From Psychrobium sp. (GTDB taxonomy: Bacteria > Pseudomonadota > Gammaproteobacteria > Enterobacterales > Psychrobiaceae), in contig JABSRV010000010.1 of assembly GCA_013214905.1 (NCBI GenBank), positions 1 through 47,789 of the forward strand: 47,789 nucleotides of DNA, read 5' to 3'. Below are positions 36,146 to 46,054 of the stretch, piece by piece. A program made the position numbers and the translations under genes. The stretch's first letter is position 1. The number at the start of each line of letters is the position of its first letter. Under the pieces are notes generated by a model. The model worked only from the letters and a program-made list of their open reading frames with translations, had not been told where the DNA came from and did not search any database.

Positions 36146-36175
36146 AGATCTTAAGGAGCATAATCCTTAAGATCT
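36146..36175. terminator. Perfect 12-bp hairpin after the carbamoyltransferase, possible terminator
   Basis: AGATCTTAAGGA (36146-36157) is followed by a 6-nt loop and its exact complement TCCTTAAGATCT (36164-36175). It begins 39 bp after the stop. There is no T-run after the stem, so it is not a classical intrinsic terminator; it could be a processing or attenuation structure or a protein site. Confidence 0.45.
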
Positions 36176-36266
36176 TCAGGAAATATAGTTAGAATAAATT
36201 TTGAATGCCATTACCGCTAATAATGAGAGCGATAAAGCTAAATGAAACTTGTAATAGAATATAACC

Positions 36267-37007
36267 ATGAAAGTTATTGTTAATGAGCAAGGCTATAATA
36301 TCAATTATTTAGATAAAGTGTTTATTCTGTCTGAAAAAGTGTTATTTATTCCTAACTTAATCAATATTGTATTGTATAAGTGTGTTTATGATAATAGTGC
36401 TTTTAAACAGAATTTGTTTGAAAGTTTGGATATAAAGCCAGCTCTATCTTTATCAAAAGCTATTATTAAAAGAAAGTCGGAATACTTAGCAGGGCGTTAT
36501 TGTGCAAAAAAAGCACTAGAAAAAGTAAATATTTATAATGTTAATATCATGCCTGATAATGACAGGTGTCCATTATGGCCTTCACATGTTTTAGGTTCAA
36601 TAACACACACAAAAGACCATGCTTTTTCAGCAGTAGCAAGTAAGAATAATTATAAATATTTGGGTATTGATTTTGAGGAATTTATGTCCCCTATAACAGC
36701 TACTAGCATTTATTCTAGAATAATAAACAATGCAGAGTATTGCTTAATTGCAAAAAACAATTTGAGCTTTAGCAAAGCCGTTACTCTAATTTTTTCCGCT
36801 AAAGAGAGTTTATTTAAAGCTCTTTTCCCATATGTGGGAGAGTACTTCGATTTTACCGCGGCACAAATCGTTAACTATTCATGTGAAAATAAAAGTTTTG
36901 AACTAATACTGTGTGAAAACCTAACGGATCAACTAATAAAGGGAACGTCATTTAGGGGGCACTTCGAACAAACCAATTCTCATATTTTAACAATTATTGC
37001 TATGTAG
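36267..37007 (+). CDS. 4'-phosphopantetheinyl transferase, Sfp/EntD type
   Basis: 246 residues that convert apo carrier domains to the holo form using CoA. It shows KRKSEYLAGRYCAKKAL, the P-site WPSHVLGSITHT, the metal motif GIDFEE (Asp135, Glu137) and the W/FxxKE motif FSAKESLFKALFP (Lys179, Glu180). EntD-type PPTases of this length act on secondary-metabolite carriers. It would serve all carrier domains in the window. The ribosome binding site is weak. Confidence 0.92.
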   Translation: MKVIVNEQGYNINYLDKVFILSEKVLFIPNLINIVLYKCVYDNSAFKQNLFESLDIKPALSLSKAIIKRKSEYLAGRYCAKKALEKVNIYNVNIMPDNDRCPLWPSHVLGSITHTKDHAFSAVASKNNYKYLGIDFEEFMSPITATSIYSRIINNAEYCLIAKNNLSFSKAVTLIFSAKESLFKALFPYVGEYFDFTAAQIVNYSCENKSFELILCENLTDQLIKGTSFRGHFEQTNSHILTIIAM

Positions 37008-37142
37008 AAGTAGTATAGTTACTTTTAGTTAGTGATAGCTATTAAACTGTTGTACTGTTCATAATCCGCTCCGTTTGAAAGTTGTGCATGACTATATATC
37101 ACAGTGTTTGTAACATATTGCCAGAAAACTATTTCCAATAAT

Positions 37143-37169
37143 CTGTCAAGACTTAAATAATCTCGACAG
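37143..37169. promoter_or_regulatory. Inverted repeat just upstream of the -35 of the second operon, possible operator or terminator
   Basis: CTGTCAAGA (37143-37151) and TCTCGACAG (37161-37169) pair at 8 of 9 positions with a 9-nt spacer. The repeat ends 4 bp before a TTGACA element, so it may bind a regulator. It lacks a T-run. Confidence 0.35.
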
Positions 37170-37172
37170 GTA

Positions 37173-37200
37173 TTGACATTGGAGGGTTATTGGGTACGAT
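37173..37200 (+). promoter_or_regulatory. Candidate sigma70 promoter of the second NRPS operon
   Basis: A perfect TTGACA at 37173-37178 is followed after 16 bp by TACGAT (37195-37200), four of six matches to TATAAT. It lies about 180 bp before the NRPS start at 37381, leaving a long leader. Confidence 0.4.
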
Positions 37201-37380
37201 AAACGGCTCCAAACGTTTGTTTATACTGAAAAATGATTGATTTGTGTGTTAAAAATAATATTCATGTTGTGCGAGTTTATGGGTTGAAAGAGGTAACCTT
37301 TGATTAGTATAAACCACATGCGGTTTGTGGAATGGACATCAGCCACGATTCAATTTCTAATAATACGCTAAGGCGATGTG

Positions 37381-40300
37381 ATGACCGATGTTATAACTGA
37401 GTTTGAACAGCAGGTAAAATCTCGACCAGATAAAACAGCCATTATTTTTGAAAACAGCCAACTGTCCTACCAGCAACTCAATTGTCTGGCCAACAAACTC
37501 GCCCACTGCCTTATCGAAAATGGCGTCGTCGCAGAGCAAGTAGTTGGCCTATTTTTACCCCGCTCGATAGAATTAGTGGTTGGCTTACTGGCAATACTTA
37601 AAGCGGGCGCAAGTTATCTGCCGATGGATATTAATGCCCCCCAAGAACGTCTTAATTTCGTCATAAAAAACACCTCGGTAGTATGTGTAATCGCCCAGGC
37701 AGGAACAGTTGAACCCTACACACCGGTCATCGACCATATCATCAATATCGACGTCGTAATTGCTGATGACAGCAAATATGACATGACTAATCCAGATCTT
37801 AATATTGCCGATAACACCCTGGCATATGTTATCTATACATCGGGTTCGACCGGTAATCCCAAAGGCGTGATGATAGAGCGTGGTAGTTTGAATAGCATGT
37901 TAAGTGCGGTTCAACAAGAACTGCTTATACAGCACACTGACAGTTTGTTGGCTGTAGCCTCCATCTCATTTGATATCCACATCGGGGAGTTTTTTCTGCC
38001 GTTGGTTCAAGGTGCTACTCTGGTACTGGCATCTGATGAGCAAAGACTGTCAGTCGCGCAGTTGGCTCGTATCATCAACGAGCAAAAAATATCCTATATG
38101 CAGGCAACACCGACCTACTGGCAAATGTTGGTAAATTATGGCTGGGCTCCTGAGCATAATATGCGGCTGTTCTGCGGCGGTGAAGCGCTAAGAGAATCAC
38201 TCAGGGACGAATTGCTGCAATTGAATGTCAGCCAACTGCTGAACATATACGGCCCAACAGAAGCCACGATTGGGGCCACGTCAATGGAGATGACACCAAA
38301 TGAAAAGGTTTTGATAGGAAAACCGCTTGCAAATACCAGGGTTTATATTTTGGATAAACGCCTGAACCCGGTCCCCATGGGGGTTGTCGGTGAGCTGTAC
38401 CTTGGCGGACAGGGTGTCGCCAGAGGTTACATCAATAACCCGTCATTGACCGAAGAAAAATTCATTACAAATCCATTTGATAAAACCGAGCGTCTCTACA
38501 GTACTGGCGATCAGGTGCGTTTCATCAAAGACAAGGGAATTGAATATCTTGGTCGCCTTGATGACCAAATCAAACGCCGCGGCATACGTATCGAGCCTGC
38601 TGAAATCGAAGATGCCTTGCTGAAACTTGAACAAATCGAACAATGCGCCATAGTCATGCAAAGTGTCGGCAACCGGTTGATGATAGCTTATGTTGTCGGT
38701 TCACAGGCTAACAGCCGGACGCCGATTGACAGCGAGAACACCTTGTCACTACTTCGCCGATACCTGCCGGAATATATGCTGCCTGACGTGGTCGTCGAGC
38801 AGCAAACCTTACCAGTGACATCCAATGGCAAAGTCGATAGAAAGCGCCTGGCGGCACAGAACGTGGTTATGCAAAAAGCGCAGCAAGCGTTTAAACCACA
38901 AAACGCCACACAAGCCAGACTCTCGATACATTTCCAACAATTGCTTAACTGCAATTCGCTCGTTTTGAACGATTCATTTTTTAACATCGGCGGCAATTCG
39001 TTGCTGGCAATGCACCTGATAATAACCATCAATAACGATTTCGATGTTGAACTAACCATAGGCGATATATTTAAATCACCCGGCATAAAAGCACTGGCCG
39101 ATGTCATCGACAGTCATGATGCCGTCAGTGGTCCAGCCATTGAGAAAGCCAACCGGACCAAGCTTCCTGCCTCTTTGGAAATGCAATTTATGTGGCAGAG
39201 TGGCAAAACAAAACACCCAGCCGCCTACAACTCGTTGGTGGCTATTGCCATAAAGGGCAAACTTAATGAAAGTGCGCTTGAAAACGCCTTGAGAACTATC
39301 ATCAAACGTCACGAGGTGTTCAGAACACGATTGTATGTAGATGAAAGTGGTCTCAATCAACAGATTGAACCATACCGTTGCGAGCAGATGGTGCTAACAA
39401 AAATTGAGATCAACCAAACATTGGACAACTGCCCGGCAGCGGATGCGTGGATTGAGCAAGCCACACTTAAGCCATTTGCGTTAATCGGCGGTGAACTTGC
39501 CCGATTTAACCTGTTGTTGCTGGACGAAGCCGAATACATTCTGGCGATAGATTTACACCATATCATTGCTGATGGCTGGTCGATGGCCAATTTCTTCGAA
39601 GAGCTCAGCGACGCCTACAATGCTTTAGCCAAAAATGAGTCTCCTGCAAACCAAGCTGACACACTCCAGTACAGTGATTATAGCCATTGGCAAAAACAGC
39701 AATTTAAAGGGCCATATTTACAGTCACTACAGGCATTTTGGCTGAAGTACCTCGAAGGAGACATTACCAAACTCAAGTTGCCGACCGACAGGCCCTACAT
39801 CGACAACCTGCCTAGCGATGGCGGTGGTGTAGCAGTACCACTGGATAACGATTTGTTTATTCGCGCCAATGCACTTTGCAAGGAAATGCAAGTGACGCCG
39901 TTTATGTTTTACTTTGCCGTTTTTAACTTACTGTTACAACAATTGAGCGGGCAATCGGACCTCATTGTCGGTATCCCCGTGGCAAATCGTAAAAAGAAAC
40001 GGTTGGACAAAGTGATGGGGCTTTTTGCCAATGCCATCGTATTGAGAAACGACCTGTCCGCCAATCCGCTGTTCAGCGATTTTGTCCAGCAAATAAAACG
40101 CAATACCCTGGAGGCTTTTCAGCATGATGGATTGCCAATGTTATTGCTGGAACAAGCGCTGAGGCAAGCAAACGAGCAACAACACCTGCCTGTCTTTCAA
40201 GTATTGTTTGTTTTTCAAAACAATATCGGCAAGGCGCCGACATTGGACAACCTCAGCCTCAGCCCGATGCCGACAAAAACCCGATTTTCCAAAAGAGATT

Positions 40301-40482
40301 TTTCATTTGTACTCAGTGAAAGTGCCGAGGGTATAGACCTGTTTGTTGAGTATAATGCTTACCTGTTTGACCAAAAGACCATTGAATCGATGTGCAACCG
40401 ATATATCCGCTTGGTTGCCGAGGTGCTTGACAATACCAACATCCCAATTACCCACTACGGACATACAGCTAATGCAAAATAG
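37381..40482 (+). CDS. NRPS A-T-C protein (starts with adenylation domain)
   Basis: 1033 residues from the ATG at 37381; GTG at 37378 would leave too short a spacing to AAGG. The A domain (about 1-495) has YTSGSTGNPKG, YGPTEATIG, GRLDDQIKRRGIR and SNGKVDRK. By eye its pocket reads D-I-G-Q-F-G-I-I-G-K; I know no matching code. T has IGGNSLLAM with Ser540. C (about 595-1010) has HHIIADG from His726. There is no N-terminal C domain, so it either begins a chain or receives one from an orphan C domain elsewhere, such as that of the 21876 protein. The next NRPS gene overlaps its stop by 11 bp. The DNA is clearly GC-richer than everything upstream. Confidence 0.92.
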   Translation: MTDVITEFEQQVKSRPDKTAIIFENSQLSYQQLNCLANKLAHCLIENGVVAEQVVGLFLPRSIELVVGLLAILKAGASYLPMDINAPQERLNFVIKNTSVVCVIAQAGTVEPYTPVIDHIINIDVVIADDSKYDMTNPDLNIADNTLAYVIYTSGSTGNPKGVMIERGSLNSMLSAVQQELLIQHTDSLLAVASISFDIHIGEFFLPLVQGATLVLASDEQRLSVAQLARIINEQKISYMQATPTYWQMLVNYGWAPEHNMRLFCGGEALRESLRDELLQLNVSQLLNIYGPTEATIGATSMEMTPNEKVLIGKPLANTRVYILDKRLNPVPMGVVGELYLGGQGVARGYINNPSLTEEKFITNPFDKTERLYSTGDQVRFIKDKGIEYLGRLDDQIKRRGIRIEPAEIEDALLKLEQIEQCAIVMQSVGNRLMIAYVVGSQANSRTPIDSENTLSLLRRYLPEYMLPDVVVEQQTLPVTSNGKVDRKRLAAQNVVMQKAQQAFKPQNATQARLSIHFQQLLNCNSLVLNDSFFNIGGNSLLAMHLIITINNDFDVELTIGDIFKSPGIKALADVIDSHDAVSGPAIEKANRTKLPASLEMQFMWQSGKTKHPAAYNSLVAIAIKGKLNESALENALRTIIKRHEVFRTRLYVDESGLNQQIEPYRCEQMVLTKIEINQTLDNCPAADAWIEQATLKPFALIGGELARFNLLLLDEAEYILAIDLHHIIADGWSMANFFEELSDAYNALAKNESPANQADTLQYSDYSHWQKQQFKGPYLQSLQAFWLKYLEGDITKLKLPTDRPYIDNLPSDGGGVAVPLDNDLFIRANALCKEMQVTPFMFYFAVFNLLLQQLSGQSDLIVGIPVANRKKKRLDKVMGLFANAIVLRNDLSANPLFSDFVQQIKRNTLEAFQHDGLPMLLLEQALRQANEQQHLPVFQVLFVFQNNIGKAPTLDNLSLSPMPTKTRFSKRDFSFVLSESAEGIDLFVEYNAYLFDQKTIESMCNRYIRLVAEVLDNTNIPITHYGHTANAK

Positions 40483-43400
40483 TCGTTTTCCCCTTACCCT
40501 TGCCCAGCAGGATATCTATTTCGATCAACTACATCTGCAGGACAGTCCTATTTATAACGTTGGCGGATACGTGCGTTTCAAGCAATTGGACGTGGAAAAA
40601 ATTCACGCTACGCATCAATGGTTGATAAATTCTCATGATGCCTTTGGCATTCGTGTGGTCAGTGACAGCTCCGGTGTCAGTCAATATATCTCCAAACAAA
40701 GAACCACCCGACTGGAGTTGGTTGACCTGTCGGCCCAAGACTCACCTCATGAGCAGGCAAAAAACTGGATACAGCAGATTTGTTCAAAGCCCATGAAGAT
40801 AGATGATTGCGAACTGTTCCGCCATTGGTTAATAAAACTTTCTGATGATGAATATTGGTATACCGGATTGGCGCATCACCTTGCCATTGACGGCGTGGGT
40901 TACGCTAATTTAGTCAGACAATTTATAGCGCACTATAATGGTGAAGAGGTAGCCGATGGTAGCAATCAATGGCAAGCCGTGTCGGTAAAAGATCAAAGTT
41001 ATTTGTCCGGAAAAAAATATTATACCGATAGTGAGTTTTGGCGAAACGCTTTGAATAATTTGGCTGACAATCCGCTGCCGGCCAACTATATCGGTAACTT
41101 TAGCGACCAACAGCTCATCCCCAGCGGCTACTACAGCCAAACAATGTCACCCGCCTGGAGACGTGCCCTGACCACATTTGCCGATTCCCTGGAGGTAGGG
41201 ATCTCTCAGGTGTTTTTGGCCATATTGAGCCATTATTTTTCAATCAGCTGCCAGCAAGACCAGCTGACTTTTGGTTTGCCCCTGCATAACCGTAAAAATG
41301 CCGCTCAAAAGCGGATGATAGGGATGTTTGTCGGTATTAGTCCTTTGTGTATTACCATTGACAAAAATGCCTCTTTTGCTCAACTGGCTCAATCCATCCA
41401 GTTGCAGCAAAAGAAAAATTTCCGGCATCAGCGATTTCCTGTCGGACATATGATCAATAACTTGCCCCCAGCTATCGCCAGAGACAGGATTTTTGATATC
41501 AGTTTTAACTATCAGCAAATCGCCGATATCCCCAAGATAGCTGGTACCCCCTGTAAACTGATCTCAATCAGTCATAACCATGAAACGACCCCGTTAGGCC
41601 TGAAAGTCATGGATTATGGCGAAAATAGCCCGATGATGCTGCAGCTAGACTACAATCAAGCCTATTTTTGTGAATCCGAGATAGCATCTTTGCTGACCCG
41701 GTTGCTCTATTTGATTGAAACGGTGCCAAAACAAGTCGATCTGCCGTTAAGTCAATTGCCTATTATTCCGCCAAGCGAGTATCAATACTTGCTGAACCTG
41801 TCCAACAGCAGCAATGTCCGACCCCCCGCTCAACAGTGCATTCACCAGTTATTTGAAACAACACAAAAGCAAAAACCTCAGAACATCGCCGTCAGCGGTG
41901 AGGGGCAACAACTGACTTACCAAGAGCTCAATCACAAGGCCAATCAAATCGCCCATTGCCTGATCAGCAAAGGGGTCCAACCAAATACTCTGGTGGGATT
42001 GTGTGTCGAACGCTCTGTGGCAATACTCCCGGCGATATTGGGTATTTTGAAAGCCGGTGGGGCCTATGTGCCGATGGACCCAGATGCCCCAAAAAGCCGC
42101 TTGCATCACATGATCAACGATAGCGCAGCAAAACTGGTGATCACGCAATGCTCGCTGCTCGATAAAATAACCTCTCAGGGCATTGAAACACTGTTGCTAG
42201 ACAAGCAAGAAACTTTTGCACACTTCGACAGCACCAACCCCCAAGCCGCGGGGGGCAATCCGCAAAGCCTGGCGTATGTGATTTATACCTCAGGGTCAAC
42301 TGGGTTGCCCAAAGGTGTCATGGTCACCCACCAAAATGCTTGCACCCTGGCCGGTGAGATGGCCACCTGGCCGGTTTGTAACCCACAAAAAAATTGGGGT
42401 TGGAATGCCAATGTCGTCTTTGATGCGTCGATACACGGGTTGTTGCGTCTGGTCACGGGCCAGCAAGTGGTGGTGTTACCCGGCACTGCGAAACTGGAGC
42501 CCGAACGGTTGATCCAAATAGTGGCAGACGAAAATATTGGCGTTATCGATTGCACCCCTTCAATGGTTGAAATGTGGTTCAATGCCAATGTGGCCGGCGG
42601 ATTGCCGAACCTGGTTATAGGTGGCGAAGCAATAGGCGACAAATTATGGCGGCGACTGGTGGATTGGCAAAATGAGTATGAAGACCGCATTGCCGTCAAT
42701 ATCTATGGTCCCACCGAGTGTTGTGTCAACATTACCTGTTTTCCCATCAAAGGTAATCAACCGACGATTGGGCAACCACTGGGGCACGTCAAAACCTATT
42801 TAACCGACTCTCAGCATGGTTTGATCCCTTTTGGCGTGGTGGCTGAACTTTTGATTGGCGGCGCTTGTGTGACAAAGGGTTACCTCAACCAGCCTAGATT
42901 GACCGCCGAAAAATTTATCCAAAACCCTTTTACTGATGACCCGAACGACCGCTTGTACAAAACCGGGGATTTGGTGCGATATCTCGAAGATGGTAATTTG
43001 GCGTATGTTGGCCGGATCGACGACCAAATCAAGATAAGAGGATATCGCGTGGAGCCGGGTGAAATTCAAAGCCAGCTGAACCAATGTGACAATGTGCGTG
43101 AGTCTGTCGTTGTTATCAATGCTCAGCGGCAATTACGGCTGGTGGCCTATGTGGTAACAAAAGCGAAAGTCACCGAAAAAAAGGCTGATTTCATCCGTTA
43201 TATGCAAGCGAAAATTAAAACCAGTTTACCGGCTTATATGGTGCCTGATGTATTTATACTACTGGACAGTTTTACGCTGACGCCCAATGGTAAAATTGAC
43301 AAAAACTCGCTACCGGCACCGGATCACAGTATCACTTCAGGCGAATACAGTGCACCGAGAAACGAGCGAGAACACACCTTGATCGATATCTGGGCATCGC

Positions 43401-44995
43401 TGCTGAACCTAGATGGGACCGACATCAGTGTCAATGCTAACTTTTTTGAACTTGGCGGCCATTCACTACTGGCAGTAGAATTGGCGACACAAATAAGCAG
43501 CCGGTTTAACCGTAATGTCACCATCGCCGATATTTTTCAGTTTCTGAGTATTTCACAGTTGGCCAGACATCTCGAACATGGCTCGCACGCCGCTTTAAAG
43601 CTGGAGATTGTGCCGGTTGAGCGTGATAAGGGCAGGCCACTGACAGCCTCTTTTGCCCAGCAACGGCTCTACTTTATTGCGCAACAAAACCGTGATAGTG
43701 GCAAATATAATTTGCCCGGTGCCTGGCGGATAACGGGTCGTTTTGTTCAGGACATCGCAGAACAAGCCCTGGCCAACATTATCGCACGCCATGAGAGTTT
43801 GAGAACCAACTTTCAAAACCGGCAAATGACCATAGTTCAATTGATAAACCCCAGCGCTGATTTTAAATTGGGCAGGATTGATTTAACCGGGCAGTCCGCT
43901 GATACACAAACACACTCATTGACACAAATGCTGATGGCAGATGCAAACAAAGCCTTTTGTCTTGAACAGGATTTAATGTTGCGGGCAAGCTTCGTGCAAT
44001 TGGCTGCCGGGGAAGGTGTGTTGCTGATCAACGTGCACCATATCGCCACTGACGGCTGGTCAAATAATCTGTTGATAAAAGAATTCATACAACACTACCA
44101 GGCGATAGCGCAGGGCACACCAGAGCCGTTGCCACCGCTGAGTATACAATACGCGGATTTCGCCAGCAGCCAGCGTCGCTGGATAGCTGATGGTCTGTTT
44201 GACTCACAGCTGACTTACTGGGAAAAACAACTGGCCTGTTTACCTGACGTTCACTGCTTACCGCTAAACGGACCCAGGGGAGAAACACTAACAAGCCGCG
44301 GTGCCGAGTATATACTGAGCGAAAGTCTTGAGACGCTCACAGCACTCAAACAGGTTGCGCAGAAAAACAATGCTTCGCTATTTATGCTGTTACATAGCGC
44401 TTTTGCCTTATTGCTCTGTCGCTATTCAAATAGTGACGACATTGTTGTTGGTATCCCAACGGCCAATCGTTTGCAGCAACAACTGGCACCCTTGGTCGGT
44501 TTTTTTGTCAATACTCTGGTATTGCGGATAGATTGCTCGATAAATTGTGATTTCGATGCGTTTTTGGCAGAGGTCAAAAACGTGCACCTCGATGCCCAGG
44601 CCAATCAGGAAGTCCCTTTCGACCTGGTGGTTGAGCGCTTAAAACCCAATCGAAGCACCCGTTACTCCCCGCTGTTTCAGATAATGTTTGCTATGAATAG
44701 CAACGAAACGACCGAGTTAAACCTGCCGGGGTTGAGTTTTGAAGCGCTGGACAACCAACAAAGCGAAACCAAATTCGAGCTATCAGTGGTTGCCGATGAA
44801 ACCAGCCAAGGTTTGACATTTGGTTTCAATTACAACACCGATTTGTTTGATAACGATTTTATCAAACAAATGGCCGGACACTTTAGTTATTTATTACGCT
44901 CAATAATGCGTTTACCCGAGTGTAATATACATGAGTTGCCGTTGTTCAGCGAAACCGAGAAGATGCAATTGATTGAACAACTCAACCGGCGTTGA
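40472..44995 (+). CDS. NRPS C-A-T-C protein with terminal condensation domain
   Basis: 1507 residues from the ATG at 40472; the reading frame is open further upstream, but that part overlaps the preceding gene. C1 (about 10-430; HHLAIDG at 135) opens with [14 protein letters not shown], resembling the first C domains of EntF-like starter modules. A (about 450-940) has pocket D-A-H-D-V-G-I-V-N-K by eye, not assignable. T Ser998 in GGHSLLAV. C2 (about 1055-1490; HHIATDG at 1189) is terminal; no T, A or TE follows. Preceded by an A-T-C protein, two C domains meet at the protein junction, so one may accept an external acyl donor. Chain release may involve the alpha-oxoamine synthase downstream. 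Confidence 0.92.
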   Translation: MQNSRFPLTLAQQDIYFDQLHLQDSPIYNVGGYVRFKQLDVEKIHATHQWLINSHDAFGIRVVSDSSGVSQYISKQRTTRLELVDLSAQDSPHEQAKNWIQQICSKPMKIDDCELFRHWLIKLSDDEYWYTGLAHHLAIDGVGYANLVRQFIAHYNGEEVADGSNQWQAVSVKDQSYLSGKKYYTDSEFWRNALNNLADNPLPANYIGNFSDQQLIPSGYYSQTMSPAWRRALTTFADSLEVGISQVFLAILSHYFSISCQQDQLTFGLPLHNRKNAAQKRMIGMFVGISPLCITIDKNASFAQLAQSIQLQQKKNFRHQRFPVGHMINNLPPAIARDRIFDISFNYQQIADIPKIAGTPCKLISISHNHETTPLGLKVMDYGENSPMMLQLDYNQAYFCESEIASLLTRLLYLIETVPKQVDLPLSQLPIIPPSEYQYLLNLSNSSNVRPPAQQCIHQLFETTQKQKPQNIAVSGEGQQLTYQELNHKANQIAHCLISKGVQPNTLVGLCVERSVAILPAILGILKAGGAYVPMDPDAPKSRLHHMINDSAAKLVITQCSLLDKITSQGIETLLLDKQETFAHFDSTNPQAAGGNPQSLAYVIYTSGSTGLPKGVMVTHQNACTLAGEMATWPVCNPQKNWGWNANVVFDASIHGLLRLVTGQQVVVLPGTAKLEPERLIQIVADENIGVIDCTPSMVEMWFNANVAGGLPNLVIGGEAIGDKLWRRLVDWQNEYEDRIAVNIYGPTECCVNITCFPIKGNQPTIGQPLGHVKTYLTDSQHGLIPFGVVAELLIGGACVTKGYLNQPRLTAEKFIQNPFTDDPNDRLYKTGDLVRYLEDGNLAYVGRIDDQIKIRGYRVEPGEIQSQLNQCDNVRESVVVINAQRQLRLVAYVVTKAKVTEKKADFIRYMQAKIKTSLPAYMVPDVFILLDSFTLTPNGKIDKNSLPAPDHSITSGEYSAPRNEREHTLIDIWASLLNLDGTDISVNANFFELGGHSLLAVELATQISSRFNRNVTIADIFQFLSISQLARHLEHGSHAALKLEIVPVERDKGRPLTASFAQQRLYFIAQQNRDSGKYNLPGAWRITGRFVQDIAEQALANIIARHESLRTNFQNRQMTIVQLINPSADFKLGRIDLTGQSADTQTHSLTQMLMADANKAFCLEQDLMLRASFVQLAAGEGVLLINVHHIATDGWSNNLLIKEFIQHYQAIAQGTPEPLPPLSIQYADFASSQRRWIADGLFDSQLTYWEKQLACLPDVHCLPLNGPRGETLTSRGAEYILSESLETLTALKQVAQKNNASLFMLLHSAFALLLCRYSNSDDIVVGIPTANRLQQQLAPLVGFFVNTLVLRIDCSINCDFDAFLAEVKNVHLDAQANQEVPFDLVVERLKPNRSTRYSPLFQIMFAMNSNETTELNLPGLSFEALDNQQSETKFELSVVADETSQGLTFGFNYNTDLFDNDFIKQMAGHFSYLLRSIMRLPECNIHELPLFSETEKMQLIEQLNRR

Positions 44996-45168
44996 ACCAG
45001 GCGTGACTTAAGGAAAGTGATAAATAAAAACCAAGGATTATATGCTTGAGCAAAGGCGTTATTTTGCTAAAAAGGACCGATGGGCCCGGGATCAGAGCTG
45101 AACATTTTGTTTCTGGCTGATAATGACCCTATTTGACATCACAATTAAATGGATATTCGTAAATACCT

Positions 45169-45999
45169 ATGGACAAAAGTTACCTGTTTACACCCGCACT
45201 TAAAATCGACTCTTTGGCGAGAATTGATAACTGCAATTGCAGTGTCGCAGTATTGGACTTGGAAGACTCCATCCATCCCAGCATGAAATCTCAGGCCCGA
45301 CAAGAGATAGTCGATCGGGATTTCGCTTCGCTGAGCCAATATAAAAAATTATCACTGAGGATAAATGCCATTGATACCATTGACGGTATTAAAGATATCG
45401 AGATGCTCAACCGGCGATTCGGCCAGGGTGATTGTCCTATCGATTCGGTATTTGTTTCCAAAATAAAGCATCACCGAGAATTGCTCGTCTACCGGACGCT
45501 TTTCAATGCATTTGCCCCCGGCGTCAGGTTGATACCCATAATAGAAACACTTGAGGCTGTCGAAGATCTTGATGAGATTGCCAAACTAAGCGATGCATTG
45601 ATCTTGGGGCAGGCCGATCTGGTGTCATGTTTATATGCAAACAATGATACCTTCATCGCCAATACCCGGGCAAAGATCTGCGTTTATGCGGCCAAATATA
45701 ATATTATGGCCATAGATACAAATTCCTTTGAGTTAAGTGACATGACTGTTTTCGAACAACAGTGCCGCAGTGCAAAACAGGAGGGTTTTTTGGCCAAAGC
45801 CGCGATTCATCCGATGCAAATCGATATCATCAATCAGGTTTTTGATATTAGTGAAAAAGACAAGCAAGCATTTGAAGATGTTATCGATATCTATACCCAT
45901 TCGGTGAATGGATTTTCCATTTGCGACGGTCGTATTATTGCACCGCCATTTGTCACCAAAGCCACCAAGATGCTCGATTTTATCGTCCGCAATAAATGA
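45169..45999 (+). CDS. CitE-like HpcH/HpaI-type aldolase / CoA-ester lyase
   Basis: 276 residues, the length of CitE and malyl-CoA lyase-type TIM-barrel proteins. It has YLFTPALKIDS, VAVLDLEDSIHPSMKSQAR, LRINAID, the metal-ligand segments PIIETLEAVED and LGQADLVS, and KAAIHPMQIDIIN. It would cleave or form a beta-hydroxyacyl-CoA such as malyl- or methylmalyl-CoA. The MaoC-like gene in the same operon would handle the dehydrated partner, so the two may supply an unusual acyl-CoA. The substrate is not resolvable. The 173-bp gap before it has only a 19-codon ORF (45042-45101) with no known product. Confidence 0.82.
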   Translation: MDKSYLFTPALKIDSLARIDNCNCSVAVLDLEDSIHPSMKSQARQEIVDRDFASLSQYKKLSLRINAIDTIDGIKDIEMLNRRFGQGDCPIDSVFVSKIKHHRELLVYRTLFNAFAPGVRLIPIIETLEAVEDLDEIAKLSDALILGQADLVSCLYANNDTFIANTRAKICVYAAKYNIMAIDTNSFELSDMTVFEQQCRSAKQEGFLAKAAIHPMQIDIINQVFDISEKDKQAFEDVIDIYTHSVNGFSICDGRIIAPPFVTKATKMLDFIVRNK

Positions 46000-46054
46000 G
46001 CTCCAATACCAATGAACCCGCACCTATATAGCTATAATAAGGATAATACACTTT

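Larger units (their letters stand above)
37008..37377. other. 370-bp gap between the AT-rich cluster and the second NRPS operon
   Basis: No gene is seen. It holds an imperfect hairpin and a candidate promoter, both listed separately. The base composition of coding DNA changes across this gap. Confidence 0.6.

Noticed and set aside
42283-42699. Antisense open frame inside the C-A-T-C synthetase gene, and many like it elsewhere
   Set aside because: No family motifs; explained by the base composition of the strong coding frame on the + strand.
45042-45101. 19-codon ORF before the CitE-like gene, preceded by AAGGA
   Set aside because: It could be a leader peptide, but no codon pattern or hairpin supports attenuation.
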